A stretch of DNA of 64,000 bases from Clostridiales bacterium. Its GTDB lineage: Bacteria; Bacillota; Clostridia; Oscillospirales; Acutalibacteraceae. Shown here piece by piece: positions 44,959 through 53,133 of this stretch (position 1 is the first letter of the stretch; each line of letters starts with the position of its first letter). The stretch is taken from contig DXYF01000032.1 in the NCBI GenBank assembly GCA_019415945.1, forward strand, positions 1-64,000. The letters are read 5' to 3'. A program made the position numbers and the translations under genes. The notes beneath the pieces were generated by a model. The model searched no databases and had not been told where the DNA came from. It saw only the letters and a program-made list of their open reading frames with translations.

Positions 44959-45513
44959 TTATTTATTATTATTGCAGGCAAATGAGTCAAGCACCTCGCC
45001 TGCCTTTTCTTTTGCAATTTTCTTAGCCTGTTCACAAACCGATTCTCCGAGATAAAAGCTTCGGTTATCAATACTCCTTAAAATCTCCTCAATATGTTTT
45101 TGTTCATCCGGCTTTGCATCAGCTATCTTACGGGCACAAGCACAGGCTATTGAAAATTCAGAAATACAGCTTGAATTAAGAGCCTTGTAATACTTATCTC
45201 TTAAATTCTGCCAAAAATTATTATAATCGCACACAAGCAGGTTGCAAATAATTCTCCAAGCACTCAAGCTGTTAACCGAATCGTTTAGCCCGATTAATTT
45301 TGAAATATACCCGATATACGGATAAACAACAAGAGGATTTACCTCGCTGAGCTTTTCAATGATTGACTCTGCCCAAAGATTTACGGAGTTTTTGTCATCA
45401 ATCATAATATCTATAACTACGGGAATAAACAAAACATCATTTTGTGCCAATTCTATATAATATTCATCGGAATTGTGTTTTTCAAGCTCGAAATAAATTC
45501 TTTCAATACTCAT
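44959..45513 (-). CDS. Hypothetical helical-repeat protein
   Basis: A 184-residue, mostly helical protein (IERIYFELEKHNSDEYYIELAQNDVLFIPVVIDIMID...; WAESIIEKLSEVNPLVVYPYIGYI), reminiscent of HEAT-type repeats but not assigned to a family. Seven cysteines occur, several in the helix CISEFSIACACARKIADAK. The ATG at 45513 is favoured by GAGAG eight bases upstream. It ends convergently against the GH13 terminator. Function unknown. Confidence 0.65.
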   Translation of the reverse strand: MSIERIYFELEKHNSDEYYIELAQNDVLFIPVVIDIMIDDKNSVNLWAESIIEKLSEVNPLVVYPYIGYISKLIGLNDSVNSLSAWRIICNLLVCDYNNFWQNLRDKYYKALNSSCISEFSIACACARKIADAKPDEQKHIEEILRSIDNRSFYLGESVCEQAKKIAKEKAGEVLDSFACNNNK

Positions 45514-45721
45514 AAGAACTCTCATTTCGTTATTATTTGCTATATTTTACAGTATTTTTGTCGCATTTTCAAGTTTGGGATTTAAAAAAAGTTAAAAAAT
45601 AACATTTTAAGCTAAATTAACACAATCTATTTTTGAACATGGCTTATTGTATAAATATTTGTTTTGCTTTTGTTTGTAATTACACTGTGACGCAAGTTTG
45701 TAAGATATAAAATACAATTAA

Positions 45722-46324
45722 TTATTCTATTTTCATAGTTTGCATTTCTTCTTTGGAAATTCCGTTTTTCCTGCCGTAATTTATCCAGTAATTAGTAGAT
45801 GCTTTTACAAAGGTATTTTTTGAAATCGGCATAGTAGTTTTAAATACACCGTAATTTTTGTTTTTAAGTGAAGATGCAAACTTTTTGATTTTACGGGAAA
45901 CAAAAAATCTGAACGGCGTTTCTAAAATCGCCTCGCCGCTTCCGATTTTCAAAACCGAACCGAAAGCATATCCGTTTTGTTTGCAAAAAATCTGCATAAT
46001 TCTTACTGCCGTATCATTTTGTTCCGGCTCAATAAATCCGCAGTTTATCAAAACCGAGATAACCGGTTTGTTTTTTGGAGAGTTATTTTCGAGAGTTTTT
46101 AAAAAATTGAGAAGTGTAACGGGAATTGAATCGGCATAAAGAGGAAAAACAAATAAAATATGTGAAAACTGCTCGATTTTATTACAAATCTCAATATGGT
46201 TTAATTTATTAATACTAAAATACTCCGTTTGAAGTTTGCTGTATCTTTGAAATATTTGTGCATATGTTTTTGAATTTGATTTCGGTGCTCTGGGGCTTGC
46301 GTTTAAAATAATTATATTCTCCAT
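45722..46324 (-). CDS. Flavodoxin-fold NAD(P)H:FMN reductase-like protein
   Basis: A 200-residue protein with the flavodoxin-like FMN phosphate loop IIILNASPRAPKSNSKTYAQIF and the segment HILFVFPLYADSIPVTLLNFLKTLE, typical of NADPH-dependent FMN reductase-like proteins. It overlaps the upstream iron-sulfur flavoprotein-like gene by 13 bases and is probably co-translated. The partner electron acceptor cannot be named. Confidence 0.8.
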   Translation of the reverse strand: MENIIILNASPRAPKSNSKTYAQIFQRYSKLQTEYFSINKLNHIEICNKIEQFSHILFVFPLYADSIPVTLLNFLKTLENNSPKNKPVISVLINCGFIEPEQNDTAVRIMQIFCKQNGYAFGSVLKIGSGEAILETPFRFFVSRKIKKFASSLKNKNYGVFKTTMPISKNTFVKASTNYWINYGRKNGISKEEMQTMKIE

Positions 46325-46827
46325 TTTTTCACCTCGTTGTTTACGGTTTCTTCCAATGAAGCGTCAGTTGTAAAAATCACTTTGAAGCTTTTGAAATTCA
46401 TATTTTTTGAATTGCGTTCTACAAGTTTTTCAAAAACCTCTTTTTCCTCCGCTGATATATCGCCGTACGCAATAATCACCGCATTTTTCATAGCGACATC
46501 TCTCTGCACATGATGTGTTTCACCGTTTAAAAGGCGAATAAACGCCTGTTGAACGGGAATGGCACGCTCAAGCATGGTTTTCATTGCAGTATCGTAACAT
46601 CCGTATTTAACCGAACTTATATACAACACCTCGTCGCTTTTTGCTATGCAGGGATAAACGCCTGCAGCGTCATCTCTTATCACGCATTTTCCCGGCGTTT
46701 TTGTCCAACAACCGAAACATCCCATGCAATTCGCAATTTTTAAGGTTGATAAATCTATTATTTTTACGCTTTTATCTAAATTATCAGCTGAAATATTTAA
46801 AGGTCTGTCAGTTAATATGAGTTTCAT
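46312..46827 (-). CDS. Iron-sulfur flavoprotein-like flavodoxin-family protein
   Basis: A 171-residue flavodoxin-family protein. The cysteine motif NCMGCFGCWTKTPGKCVIRDD matches the compact cluster motif of iron-sulfur flavoproteins. The usual N-terminal phosphate loop is degenerate (MKLILTDRPLN). The ATG at 46827 follows AGGAGGAATT. It probably moves electrons with its partner gene. A CTGCTA...TAGCAG inverted repeat at ~46856-46878 upstream may be an operator. Confidence 0.78.
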   Translation of the reverse strand: MKLILTDRPLNISADNLDKSVKIIDLSTLKIANCMGCFGCWTKTPGKCVIRDDAAGVYPCIAKSDEVLYISSVKYGCYDTAMKTMLERAIPVQQAFIRLLNGETHHVQRDVAMKNAVIIAYGDISAEEKEVFEKLVERNSKNMNFKSFKVIFTTDASLEETVNNEVKKWRI

Positions 46828-46859
46828 AATTCCTCCTGCAAACATAATATTATAACTGC

Positions 46860-47343
46860 TATGTCATATTATTAGCAGATCATAAACAAAACCGATTGCT
46901 CATTATACTTAAATTCACTTAAAATTCTGATTTTAGTTTCACCTACGGACTGACACAATTATAACATTTTAATGAGGATTTTCAACACGATAAACAATAA
47001 ATTTTACTTCCAAATTGAGGCAAATTTCAAAATATTACAAATAACTTGTCTTTTTATTTATAAAAATAAAATTTTAAATAATTATTAAATCATTGTTGAG
47101 TAAAACAGTTTAAATAACATCAAACGACCAAAATATTTTCTGCGAATATATGTGTATTTTCCTGATGTTTTATAAAAGACAACTTTGAAAAATAGCGAAA
47201 AGCTTAAACAGTAATTGTTATATTTAATAAATATTTTTTAATACAACATTAAATATTGCATATATTTGTTAAATATGGTAATATATACACAAATTACTGC
47301 GAAATATGTTTTTTCAAACTGTAATCACAACAAAACATCAAAC
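46860..47343. other. AT-rich gap before the CRISPR locus
   Basis: About 480 bases, roughly 75-80% A+T by eye, without a supportable reading frame. It marks the left boundary between chromosomal genes and the CRISPR locus. No repeat or RNA is obvious before the structured element at 47344. Confidence 0.5.
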
Positions 47344-47432
47344 AAAAAAGTCGAGTGCCTCGACACGCAATTCGAGCAGTCAGGTTAATACTATCAAACC
47401 TTCTCTGCCCGACCGTTTTCGAGCAGTTTCCT
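47344..47432 (-). ncRNA. Structured intergenic RNA element, copy 2
   Basis: Second copy of the element at 42154-42241, minus strand, starting AGGAAACTGCTCG and ending GTCGAG-GCA-CTCGAC-TTTTTT (47344-47364). Differences preserve pairing: P1 becomes ACTG/CGGT with a G-U pair, P2 TCGGGCAG/CTGCTCGA is identical, P3 is kept with a bulge. It begins only seven bases after the tracrRNA U-tract, so it may be transcribed by read-through from the tracrRNA. Confidence 0.6.
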
Positions 47433-47438
47433 TCAAAC

Positions 47439-47467
47439 AAAAAAAGGCAACCTTTACGATTGCCTTT
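47439..47467 (-). terminator. tracrRNA terminator
   Basis: AAAGGCAA (minus; plus 47460-47467) / TTGCCTTT (plus 47443-47450), nine-base loop, then seven T. Confidence 0.9.
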
Positions 47468-47562
47468 AATGTGTGGTGATATGGGTTTCCACAACCCTAC
47501 GGCGTATTGCCTTATCTTAGAACTCTGATGAATATTGATAAACTTATAAATCGGTTTAATGT

Positions 47563-47593
47563 GTTTTGTTGATGAATATTGATAAACCTATAC
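47563..47593. repeat. Degenerate CRISPR repeat / second anti-repeat upstream of cas9
   Basis: Plus strand GTTTTG-TTGATGAATATTG...CCTATAC matches the array repeat except for a five-base deletion after GTTTTG and one T-to-C change. It is a direct copy relative to the anti-repeat at 47514-47549, 13 bases away. On the plus strand TTGTTG (47566-47571), 17 bp and TATACA (47589-47594) form a plausible cas9 promoter. Confidence 0.85.
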
Positions 47594-47617
47594 ATCAAAT
47601 TCCTAAGTTTCGCTTTA

Positions 47618-47646
47618 ATTTTAATACATAAATTTTATTTTGTCAA
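47618..47646 (-). promoter_or_regulatory. tracrRNA promoter
   Basis: On the minus strand -35 TTGACA (47641-47646), 17-bp spacer, -10 TAAAAT (47618-47623). It lies within the cas9 leader, so the two divergent transcripts would overlap at their 5' ends. Confidence 0.82.
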
Positions 47647-47661
47647 GAGAGGTAGATATAT

Positions 47662-50600
47662 ATGAAGTACATTATCGGGCTTGATGTAGGAATCGGCTCT
47701 GTCGGATGGGCAGTAATAAGAAATGAAACAAACTGCAAGCGTATTGAAGACTTTGGAGTCCGAATTTTTGATTCAGGTGAAACAATTGAAAACAACAATC
47801 AAAAAAGGAAAAGCCAGATACGGAGGGAATACAGGGGCACACGGAGGCAAATCAGAAGAAGGCATCAACGGAAAGAACGCCTTAAAAACTTTCTCCAAAA
47901 TATCGGACTTGTTTCAAAAGAGGAAATCACACAATTTTTCAGCAGAAACGACCACGACATAATTGATATAAGAGTTCGTGCACTTGATTCAAAAATTTCT
48001 CCTCAAGAGCTTGCCGCTGCGTTACTTTATATTGCTAAACACCGCGGCTACAAACCGTTTTATTACGAAAACGACGAAAAATCCGAAGAAGGCAAAATGT
48101 ACGCAGCCGTATCCCTTACATCAAAAATTATAACCGACGGCAATTACCGTTCTATCGCAGAAGCGATAATGAAAGACACGGAACACTTTTCAGAAACAAC
48201 AACAGGCAGATACAAGTACAGAAATTCAAAAAATAAAAAAGACATACTTTTTCCGCGTGAAATGTATGAACAAGAAACAAGAAAAATTCTGCAAAAACAA
48301 AAGGATTATTACAATCAGCTCACCGATGAAAATATTGAAAAAATATTTGAAATCATTTTTACTCAAAGGGATTTTGAAGACGGTCCGGGTAATGTACACG
48401 ATACCAAAAGACCGTATAAGGGATTTTCTGATACAATAGGAAACTGCCCGTTTTACACAGATGAAAAAAGAGGATGCAGATTTACAGTAACAGGCGACTT
48501 ATTTGCCCTTGTAAACAAGCTTTCGCAATATAAATATGTGGACATTGAAACAGGCGAGGTTAAAAAACTCCCTGAAAATTTAACAGAATCCATTGTTAAT
48601 TTTTCACTTCAAAACGGGCAGATTACGAAAGCGGAGCTTAACTCCATCGCAAAAAAACACGGTATAGAAATTTTAAATCCCGAAACTTCTAAAAACGAAA
48701 ACATTGCCGATTGCTTCAAATTCTTAAAAATTGTAAAGCCGATATTTGAAAAGCATGGATTTGTTTGGAAAGATTTGATTGGTGATTGTAGTAATCTTGA
48801 TTCTTTGCTTGATCTTGATTCTCTGCTCAACAGAATAGGTCGCACGGTATCATACAATATAACTCCTTCACGACGAGTTAAAAGGCTTAGCGATATTGAA
48901 AATTTAAAAGGCAGAGATGAGCTGATCACAGATATTGCAAAACAAAAATTCTCGGGAACTGCAAATGTTTCCAACAAATATATGACAGAAGCTATAAAGG
49001 CGTTTTTTAAAGGAACCCTGTCGGGAGAATTTCAGGCTCAATTTATTAAAAACACAGCCTGTAATTCGGATAACAATCAAAAAAGTCTTGAGCTTCCGCC
49101 GTTTGACCACAATAATGAGTACGCAAAAAATCCCGTGGTTTTCAGAGCGATTAACGAAACAAGAAAAGTTGTCAACGCAATCATAAAAAAATACGGTGCT
49201 CCCAATGCGATGAATATCGAAGTTGCGAGCGAACTTAACAAAAGCTTTAAAACACGCGATAAAATAAGCAAAACACAAAACGATAATGAAAAAAAACGCA
49301 AAAATGATGTTAAAGTGGTTGCCGAAATACTCGGTATCAGCGAGAGTGAAGTTACCGCTAAACAGCTTGAAAGATACAATCTCGGCGAGCTCCAGGATTG
49401 GGAATGTATGTACTCGGGCGAAAAAATCACGGACAAAAAGGAAGCAATCAAAAATGAAAATAAAGTCTATGAGGTTGACCATATTATACCTTTCTCAAAA
49501 ATACTCGATAATACACTTAACAACAAAGCACTTGTTCTCGCAGATGAAAATCAGCAAAAATCAAACAGCACGCCTCTGATGTACCTTTCGGGCGAAAAAA
49601 GGAAAGCTTTTATAAGCCGCGTTAATAAATTATATAAGGACAAAAAAATCAGTAAAATAAAATACGGCTACCTAATGCTCAACTCTCTGTCAGACAAAGA
49701 GTCGAAAAAAATCCTGAACGACTGGAAAACACGAAATCTTAATGATACAAGATACATTGCTAAATTTCTTGTGGAATATTTCAAAAATAATCTTAAATTT
49801 GAGCGAGAATCGGGTGATGCTGTTTATGCTGTTAAAGGTGCAATAACTTCATCGTTACGCCGTCAATGGCTTAACAAAGAAACATGGGGTAATTATGACA
49901 AGGGCAAGCTGAAAAAAATCACATATTTCGACCACGCGGTTGATGCAATTGTAATCGCAAACTGCTTGCCTGAATATGTTATAATTGCCGCAGAAAAGAA
50001 AAAATTAAGGGATATTTACTATTCGGCAGGCAAAAAAATTAACGATGAATATAATAAAAGCCTTGAAAATTGCGTTGATAGTCTGTATAGGTTTTATGGT
50101 ATAAGCCCCGATATTTCAAAAAGTTTGTTCGACAATGTAAAAGAAACTCCCTCGTTAATTAAAAATCTGCGGCTTGAGGTCGAATACAGAGTTCGTGATT
50201 TTGAACTGATGAGATATTTTATAGAAGGTGCGGAGGAAAAAAGCGAAGAGGAGCTTGAAAAATTGTTCAGGCAGGATCTCCGCAAACTATACAATGATAA
50301 AAATTTTGCCGATTCAATTCAAATGCCGATAATATCAATAAAACCCGAACGCAAATTGTCGGGTGAAGTAGCAAAAGCCAACCCTGTTAAAAAATCCAAA
50401 GCAAAAGACAGCTTCTACATAAAAACTATCGGCGATAACAATACATCCTGTTTGGATAATTCAGCTTATTATTGTGCCGAAGTTTACACAACAAAGACGG
50501 GAACGACAAATCTTTTCGGAATAAGGCGTACGGATATTGTAAGGAAAGACAAAAAGCTTTATCTTAAACCGGACTTTAAATATCCTGAAGATTACGGCCG

Positions 50601-50907
50601 TCATGTTATGTACTTGTTTAAGGGTGATTACATTGAGATAAGCAAGACAAATAAAAAAACGAACACGGAAAAAATAAAAAGGAGGGGTTTTTACCTTTCC
50701 ATAAAATCCGCAAACCAAAATTGTATATATATCACAAAAGGAAACAGCAGCAGAAAATTAAACAATGTTAAAGAGAACGAAACTTGTACAATTGCTCAAA
50801 AAGACAGAATAAGAAAATATTATATTGATATTCTCGGTAAAAAAGGCGGTGAAATAAAAGAATGTGGAGAACCATTATCGTTACTTCCGGAGAACGGCTC
50901 AATATAA
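47662..50907 (+). CDS. cas9: CRISPR-associated endonuclease Cas9 (type II-C, compact)
   Basis: A 1081-residue Cas9. RuvC-I begins KYIIGLDVGIGSVGWAVIRN with Asp8; the arginine-rich bridge helix is at ~50-75 (RKSQIRREYRGTRRQIRRRHQRKERL); RuvC-II NIEVASELN has Glu520; the HNH site is YEVDHIIPFS with Asp606, His607 and Asn630; RuvC-III is FDHAVDAIVIA with His758 and Asp761. All catalytic residues are intact. Length and lack of csn2 or cas4 put it in subtype II-C, near the size of the Neisseria and Campylobacter enzymes. RBS AGAGGTAGATATAT. It overlaps cas1 by 46 bases. Confidence 0.97.
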   Translation: MKYIIGLDVGIGSVGWAVIRNETNCKRIEDFGVRIFDSGETIENNNQKRKSQIRREYRGTRRQIRRRHQRKERLKNFLQNIGLVSKEEITQFFSRNDHDIIDIRVRALDSKISPQELAAALLYIAKHRGYKPFYYENDEKSEEGKMYAAVSLTSKIITDGNYRSIAEAIMKDTEHFSETTTGRYKYRNSKNKKDILFPREMYEQETRKILQKQKDYYNQLTDENIEKIFEIIFTQRDFEDGPGNVHDTKRPYKGFSDTIGNCPFYTDEKRGCRFTVTGDLFALVNKLSQYKYVDIETGEVKKLPENLTESIVNFSLQNGQITKAELNSIAKKHGIEILNPETSKNENIADCFKFLKIVKPIFEKHGFVWKDLIGDCSNLDSLLDLDSLLNRIGRTVSYNITPSRRVKRLSDIENLKGRDELITDIAKQKFSGTANVSNKYMTEAIKAFFKGTLSGEFQAQFIKNTACNSDNNQKSLELPPFDHNNEYAKNPVVFRAINETRKVVNAIIKKYGAPNAMNIEVASELNKSFKTRDKISKTQNDNEKKRKNDVKVVAEILGISESEVTAKQLERYNLGELQDWECMYSGEKITDKKEAIKNENKVYEVDHIIPFSKILDNTLNNKALVLADENQQKSNSTPLMYLSGEKRKAFISRVNKLYKDKKISKIKYGYLMLNSLSDKESKKILNDWKTRNLNDTRYIAKFLVEYFKNNLKFERESGDAVYAVKGAITSSLRRQWLNKETWGNYDKGKLKKITYFDHAVDAIVIANCLPEYVIIAAEKKKLRDIYYSAGKKINDEYNKSLENCVDSLYRFYGISPDISKSLFDNVKETPSLIKNLRLEVEYRVRDFELMRYFIEGAEEKSEEELEKLFRQDLRKLYNDKNFADSIQMPIISIKPERKLSGEVAKANPVKKSKAKDSFYIKTIGDNNTSCLDNSAYYCAEVYTTKTGTTNLFGIRRTDIVRKDKKLYLKPDFKYPEDYGRHVMYLFKGDYIEISKTNKKTNTEKIKRRGFYLSIKSANQNCIYITKGNSSRKLNNVKENETCTIAQKDRIRKYYIDILGKKGGEIKECGEPLSLLPENGSI

Positions 50908-51779
50908 AAGATAATTGGCTTATCGTGTCAAACGGCGATAAGGAAAACAGAATACCGGTTGGTGATATTTACTCTGTTGTAATAGAAAACCGTGCCGCAA
51001 TGCTCAGCGTAAGTGTTTTAACAACACTTACGCAGGCAGGTGCACACATAATTTTTTGTGACGAAAAACACCTTCCCGTTACCTCGGCTTTTTCGCTGAA
51101 CACGCATTACCGACCGTTTAATGTAATTAAAAAACAGATTGAAATGCCCTGTGAATTAAAAGATCTGTTGTGGCAGAAGATTGTAAAGTCAAAAATTTTT
51201 AACCAGTACCTGTGCCTTAAATACAGAGGAGTGGACAAAAACAGGTCAAACGAAATATATGAACTCTCCAAAAAAGTAAAATCGGGAGATACAACAAACA
51301 GAGAAGCGGTTGCCGCAAGAAAATACTTCACTTATCTTTTTGGAGTAACATTCAGAAGGTCAGACGAAGATGTCACCAATGCCGCTCTTAACTATGGATA
51401 CGCAATTATCAGATCCTGCGTAGCTAAAACTCTTGCGGGATTTGGCTTTAACGGCACTGTCGGAATTCATCACATAAACGAAGCAAATCCCTTTAACCTT
51501 GCCGATGATATAATGGAGCCGTTAAGACCCGTTGTCGATATGTGGACTGACGAAAACTGCGAGATGCTTTTTGAAACGCTTACATATCAAAACAGGAGAG
51601 ATCTTATTGACTTGCCGAATCAGATTATTTTACAGAACGAAAAAAGAATGAAAATAAGATACGCGATTGAAATGTATGTGAAATCGCTCGCTTCTGCCGT
51701 TAACAAAAACGACGCCGAGCTTCTTGAAGTGCCCCGGCTTATTCCGTTTGATGAATTTTATGAGGATGAAGATGATTAA
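50862..51779 (+). CDS. cas1: CRISPR integrase Cas1
   Basis: A 305-residue Cas1 that inserts new spacers with Cas2. The N-terminus MWRTIIVTSGERLNIKDNWLIV is typical of type II Cas1, and the helical catalytic domain contains NAALNYGYAIIRSCVAKTLAGFGFNGTVGIHH and NPFNLADDIMEPLRPVVD with the expected Glu/His/Asp metal ligands. The start overlaps the end of cas9 by 46 bases, so the two are translationally linked. Confidence 0.96.
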   Translation: MWRTIIVTSGERLNIKDNWLIVSNGDKENRIPVGDIYSVVIENRAAMLSVSVLTTLTQAGAHIIFCDEKHLPVTSAFSLNTHYRPFNVIKKQIEMPCELKDLLWQKIVKSKIFNQYLCLKYRGVDKNRSNEIYELSKKVKSGDTTNREAVAARKYFTYLFGVTFRRSDEDVTNAALNYGYAIIRSCVAKTLAGFGFNGTVGIHHINEANPFNLADDIMEPLRPVVDMWTDENCEMLFETLTYQNRRDLIDLPNQIILQNEKRMKIRYAIEMYVKSLASAVNKNDAELLEVPRLIPFDEFYEDEDD

Positions 51780-52095
51780 CAGACTTATGAAAGTAATTGT
51801 ATTATTTGATTTACCCGTGTCCACAAAAGAAAAAAGAAAACAGTATTCGCAATTCCGAAAGAATCTGATTAAATTGGGATTTCATATGCTGCAATTTTCT
51901 GTTTATGCCAGGACAGTAAGAAACAATGACGACGCAAAAAAATATTCAAAAATCATAAAAGGCATTTTACCCCCGCACGGGTCGGTAAGATTGCTTATTA
52001 TCACGGACAGGCAGTACGATTCAATGGAGATTTTATTAGGAGAAAAATATGCTGAAGAAAATTATCTTGACAAAAGGGATATTCTGGAATTATAA
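51772..52095 (+). CDS. cas2: CRISPR-associated Cas2
   Basis: A 107-residue Cas2 with the beta-strand start MKVIVLFDLPVSTKEKRKQY and the ferredoxin-like fold (FHMLQFSVYARTVRN; GSVRLLIITDRQYDSM). The start at 51772 overlaps the cas1 stop by eight bases; 51787 is an alternative. It forms the Cas1-Cas2 integration complex. Its 3' end contains the probable leader promoter of the array. Confidence 0.94.
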   Translation: MINRLMKVIVLFDLPVSTKEKRKQYSQFRKNLIKLGFHMLQFSVYARTVRNNDDAKKYSKIIKGILPPHGSVRLLIITDRQYDSMEILLGEKYAEENYLDKRDILEL

Positions 52096-52096
52096 T
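52067..52096 (+). promoter_or_regulatory. CRISPR array leader promoter inside the 3' end of cas2
   Basis: -35 TTGACA (52067-52072), 18-bp spacer, -10 TATAAT (52091-52096). Transcription would begin near 52103, ~44 bases before the first repeat. The leader between cas2 and repeat 1 is only 51 bases. Confidence 0.72.
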
Positions 52097-52146
52097 AATC
52101 TTGTGTTAAATTTGCCAAGACTGACTGCAATCCACAAGATGTAGCG

Positions 52147-52776
52147 GTTTTGGCTCTCTGATGAATATTGATAAACTTATACGATATGTTCCGTGTCTTT
52201 CAACAGGCAAGGGTTTTGGCTCTCTGATGAATATTGATAAACTTATACCCCTTGAGTGAACGCACCATGGGATAGAGCGTTTTGGCTCTCTGATGAATAT
52301 TGATAAACTTATACTATAGCACAGGGGTATCCGTATAAAGGCGGGTTTTGGCTCTCTGATGAATATTGATAAACTTATACTATGGCAGAGGATTTTAAAA
52401 ACGGCGTGCAGTTTTGGCTCTCTGATGAATATTGATAAACTTATACAATTAACGATTTCTTTAGCGATGAGGAGTGGTTTTGGCTCTCTGATGAATATTG
52501 ATAAACTTATACAACAAGTTATAGTCAAAAGCTATAGAATCCGTTTTGGCTCTCTGATGAATATTGATAAACTTATACATAAAGGTGTGTTCAGACTTTG
52601 GTATCCGAGTTTTGGCTCTCTGATGAATATTGATAAACTTATACTGAGTTGAAAAAGACCTCTCCGATTGGAAAGTTTTGGCTCTCTGATGAATATTGAT
52701 AAACTTATACAAATGGCAGCATACAATGCAGTAAAATCCTGTTTTGGCTCTCTGATGAATATTGATAAACTTACAT
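52147..52776 (+). CRISPR. CRISPR array, 10 repeats and 9 spacers, type II-C
   Basis: 36-bp repeats start GTTTTGGCTCTCTGATG and end GATAAACTTATAC, at 52147, 52213, 52279, 52345, 52411, 52477, 52543, 52609, 52675 and 52741. All nine spacers are exactly 30 bp and the period is 66. Repeats 1-9 are identical; repeat 10 loses its last three bases (CTTACATC), marking the leader-distal end. The direction is plus, given that end degeneration, the promoter in cas2, and pairing of the repeat with the tracrRNA. Within the window I found no protospacer by eye. Confidence 0.98.
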
Positions 52777-52792
52777 CATAATAAAGTTATAA

Positions 52793-52823
52793 TAATCGCT
52801 CTCGTTTTACGGGAGCGATTTGC
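52793..52823 (+). terminator. Terminator after the CRISPR array
   Basis: AATCGCTC / GAGCGATT with a loop TCGTTTTACGG, followed by TGCTTATTTT. It ends the pre-crRNA ~20 bases after the last repeat. Confidence 0.82.
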
Positions 52824-52966
52824 TTATTTTGTAATAGTAATATTTTAAGCTTATCTTAATTGCATTACCTGACCGTTCAATTTGTTATTGCAATTTAAAA
52901 ATAAAAGTTTTTCAGCCTTTTGCGGCTTCATCAGCTGACAAAGAGTTATTTTTCGAGGTAATATCA

Positions 52967-53026
52967 CATTAAAAAACGCAGTACGAAATGCAGCAGGAAA
53001 ATTAAAAACGCCGACTAAATCGGCGT
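52967..53026 (+). pseudogene. Integrase 3'-end remnant with terminator hairpin (left copy)
   Basis: The sequence encodes ...KKRSTKCSRKIKNAD-stop in frame and is followed by the hairpin AAAACGCCGA/TCGGCGTTTT. This is ~85% identical to the tail of the broken integrase at 57888-57947. In frame upstream a stop codon lies close by, so only ~50 coding bases survive. The rest of 52824-53133 holds nothing else I can support. It probably marks a former element end. Confidence 0.65.
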
Positions 53027-53133
53027 TTTCATGGGAAGCGTTGATAAAATAGATACACTTTATAAACGCGAGCATTAAGCTATAAAAAAGAAAATCCCAT
53101 CGGCTTAGTGTGGATATTTTTTTGTAACTTACT

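Larger units (their letters stand above)
47439..47611 (-). ncRNA. tracrRNA (primary transcript with two anti-repeats)
   Basis: Minus-strand RNA divergent from cas9. The functional anti-repeat (47514-47549) pairs with the CRISPR repeat over 7 bp at its 5' end, an internal loop, then ~27 bp. It is followed by AAGGCAATACGCC (nexus-like, cf. AAGGCTAGTCCG of S. pyogenes), hairpin GGGTT-GTGGA-AACCC, and terminator AAAGGCAA/TTGCCTTT plus T7 (47439-47467). A promoter at 47618-47646 starts it near 47611, so the primary RNA also includes the degenerate anti-repeat at 47563-47593. The mature form would be ~110 nt. Confidence 0.88.

Noticed and set aside
47439..47611. Self-guiding long tracrRNA like tracr-L of S. 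pyogenes
   Set aside because: That needs a repeat-sense segment upstream of the anti-repeat on the same RNA. Here both segments are anti-repeats in the same orientation and cannot pair with one another.
48904..49482. 192-codon minus-strand frame within cas9
   Set aside because: A shadow of the cas9 coding frame, with AT-driven hydrophobic text and no start signal.
52106..52726. Several reading frames of 64-140 codons across the CRISPR array on both strands
   Set aside because: They consist of the translated 36-bp repeat (ISLSIFIREPK or MNIDKLI) plus spacer text; the period of 66 bases keeps frames open. Not genes.
52147..52776. Promoter inside each CRISPR repeat, as in Neisseria type II-C arrays
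   Set aside because: The repeat ends in TTATAC but lacks the TGn extension and has a poor -35 (TCTCTG) at 17 bp. Kept only as an alternative; a strong leader promoter exists.
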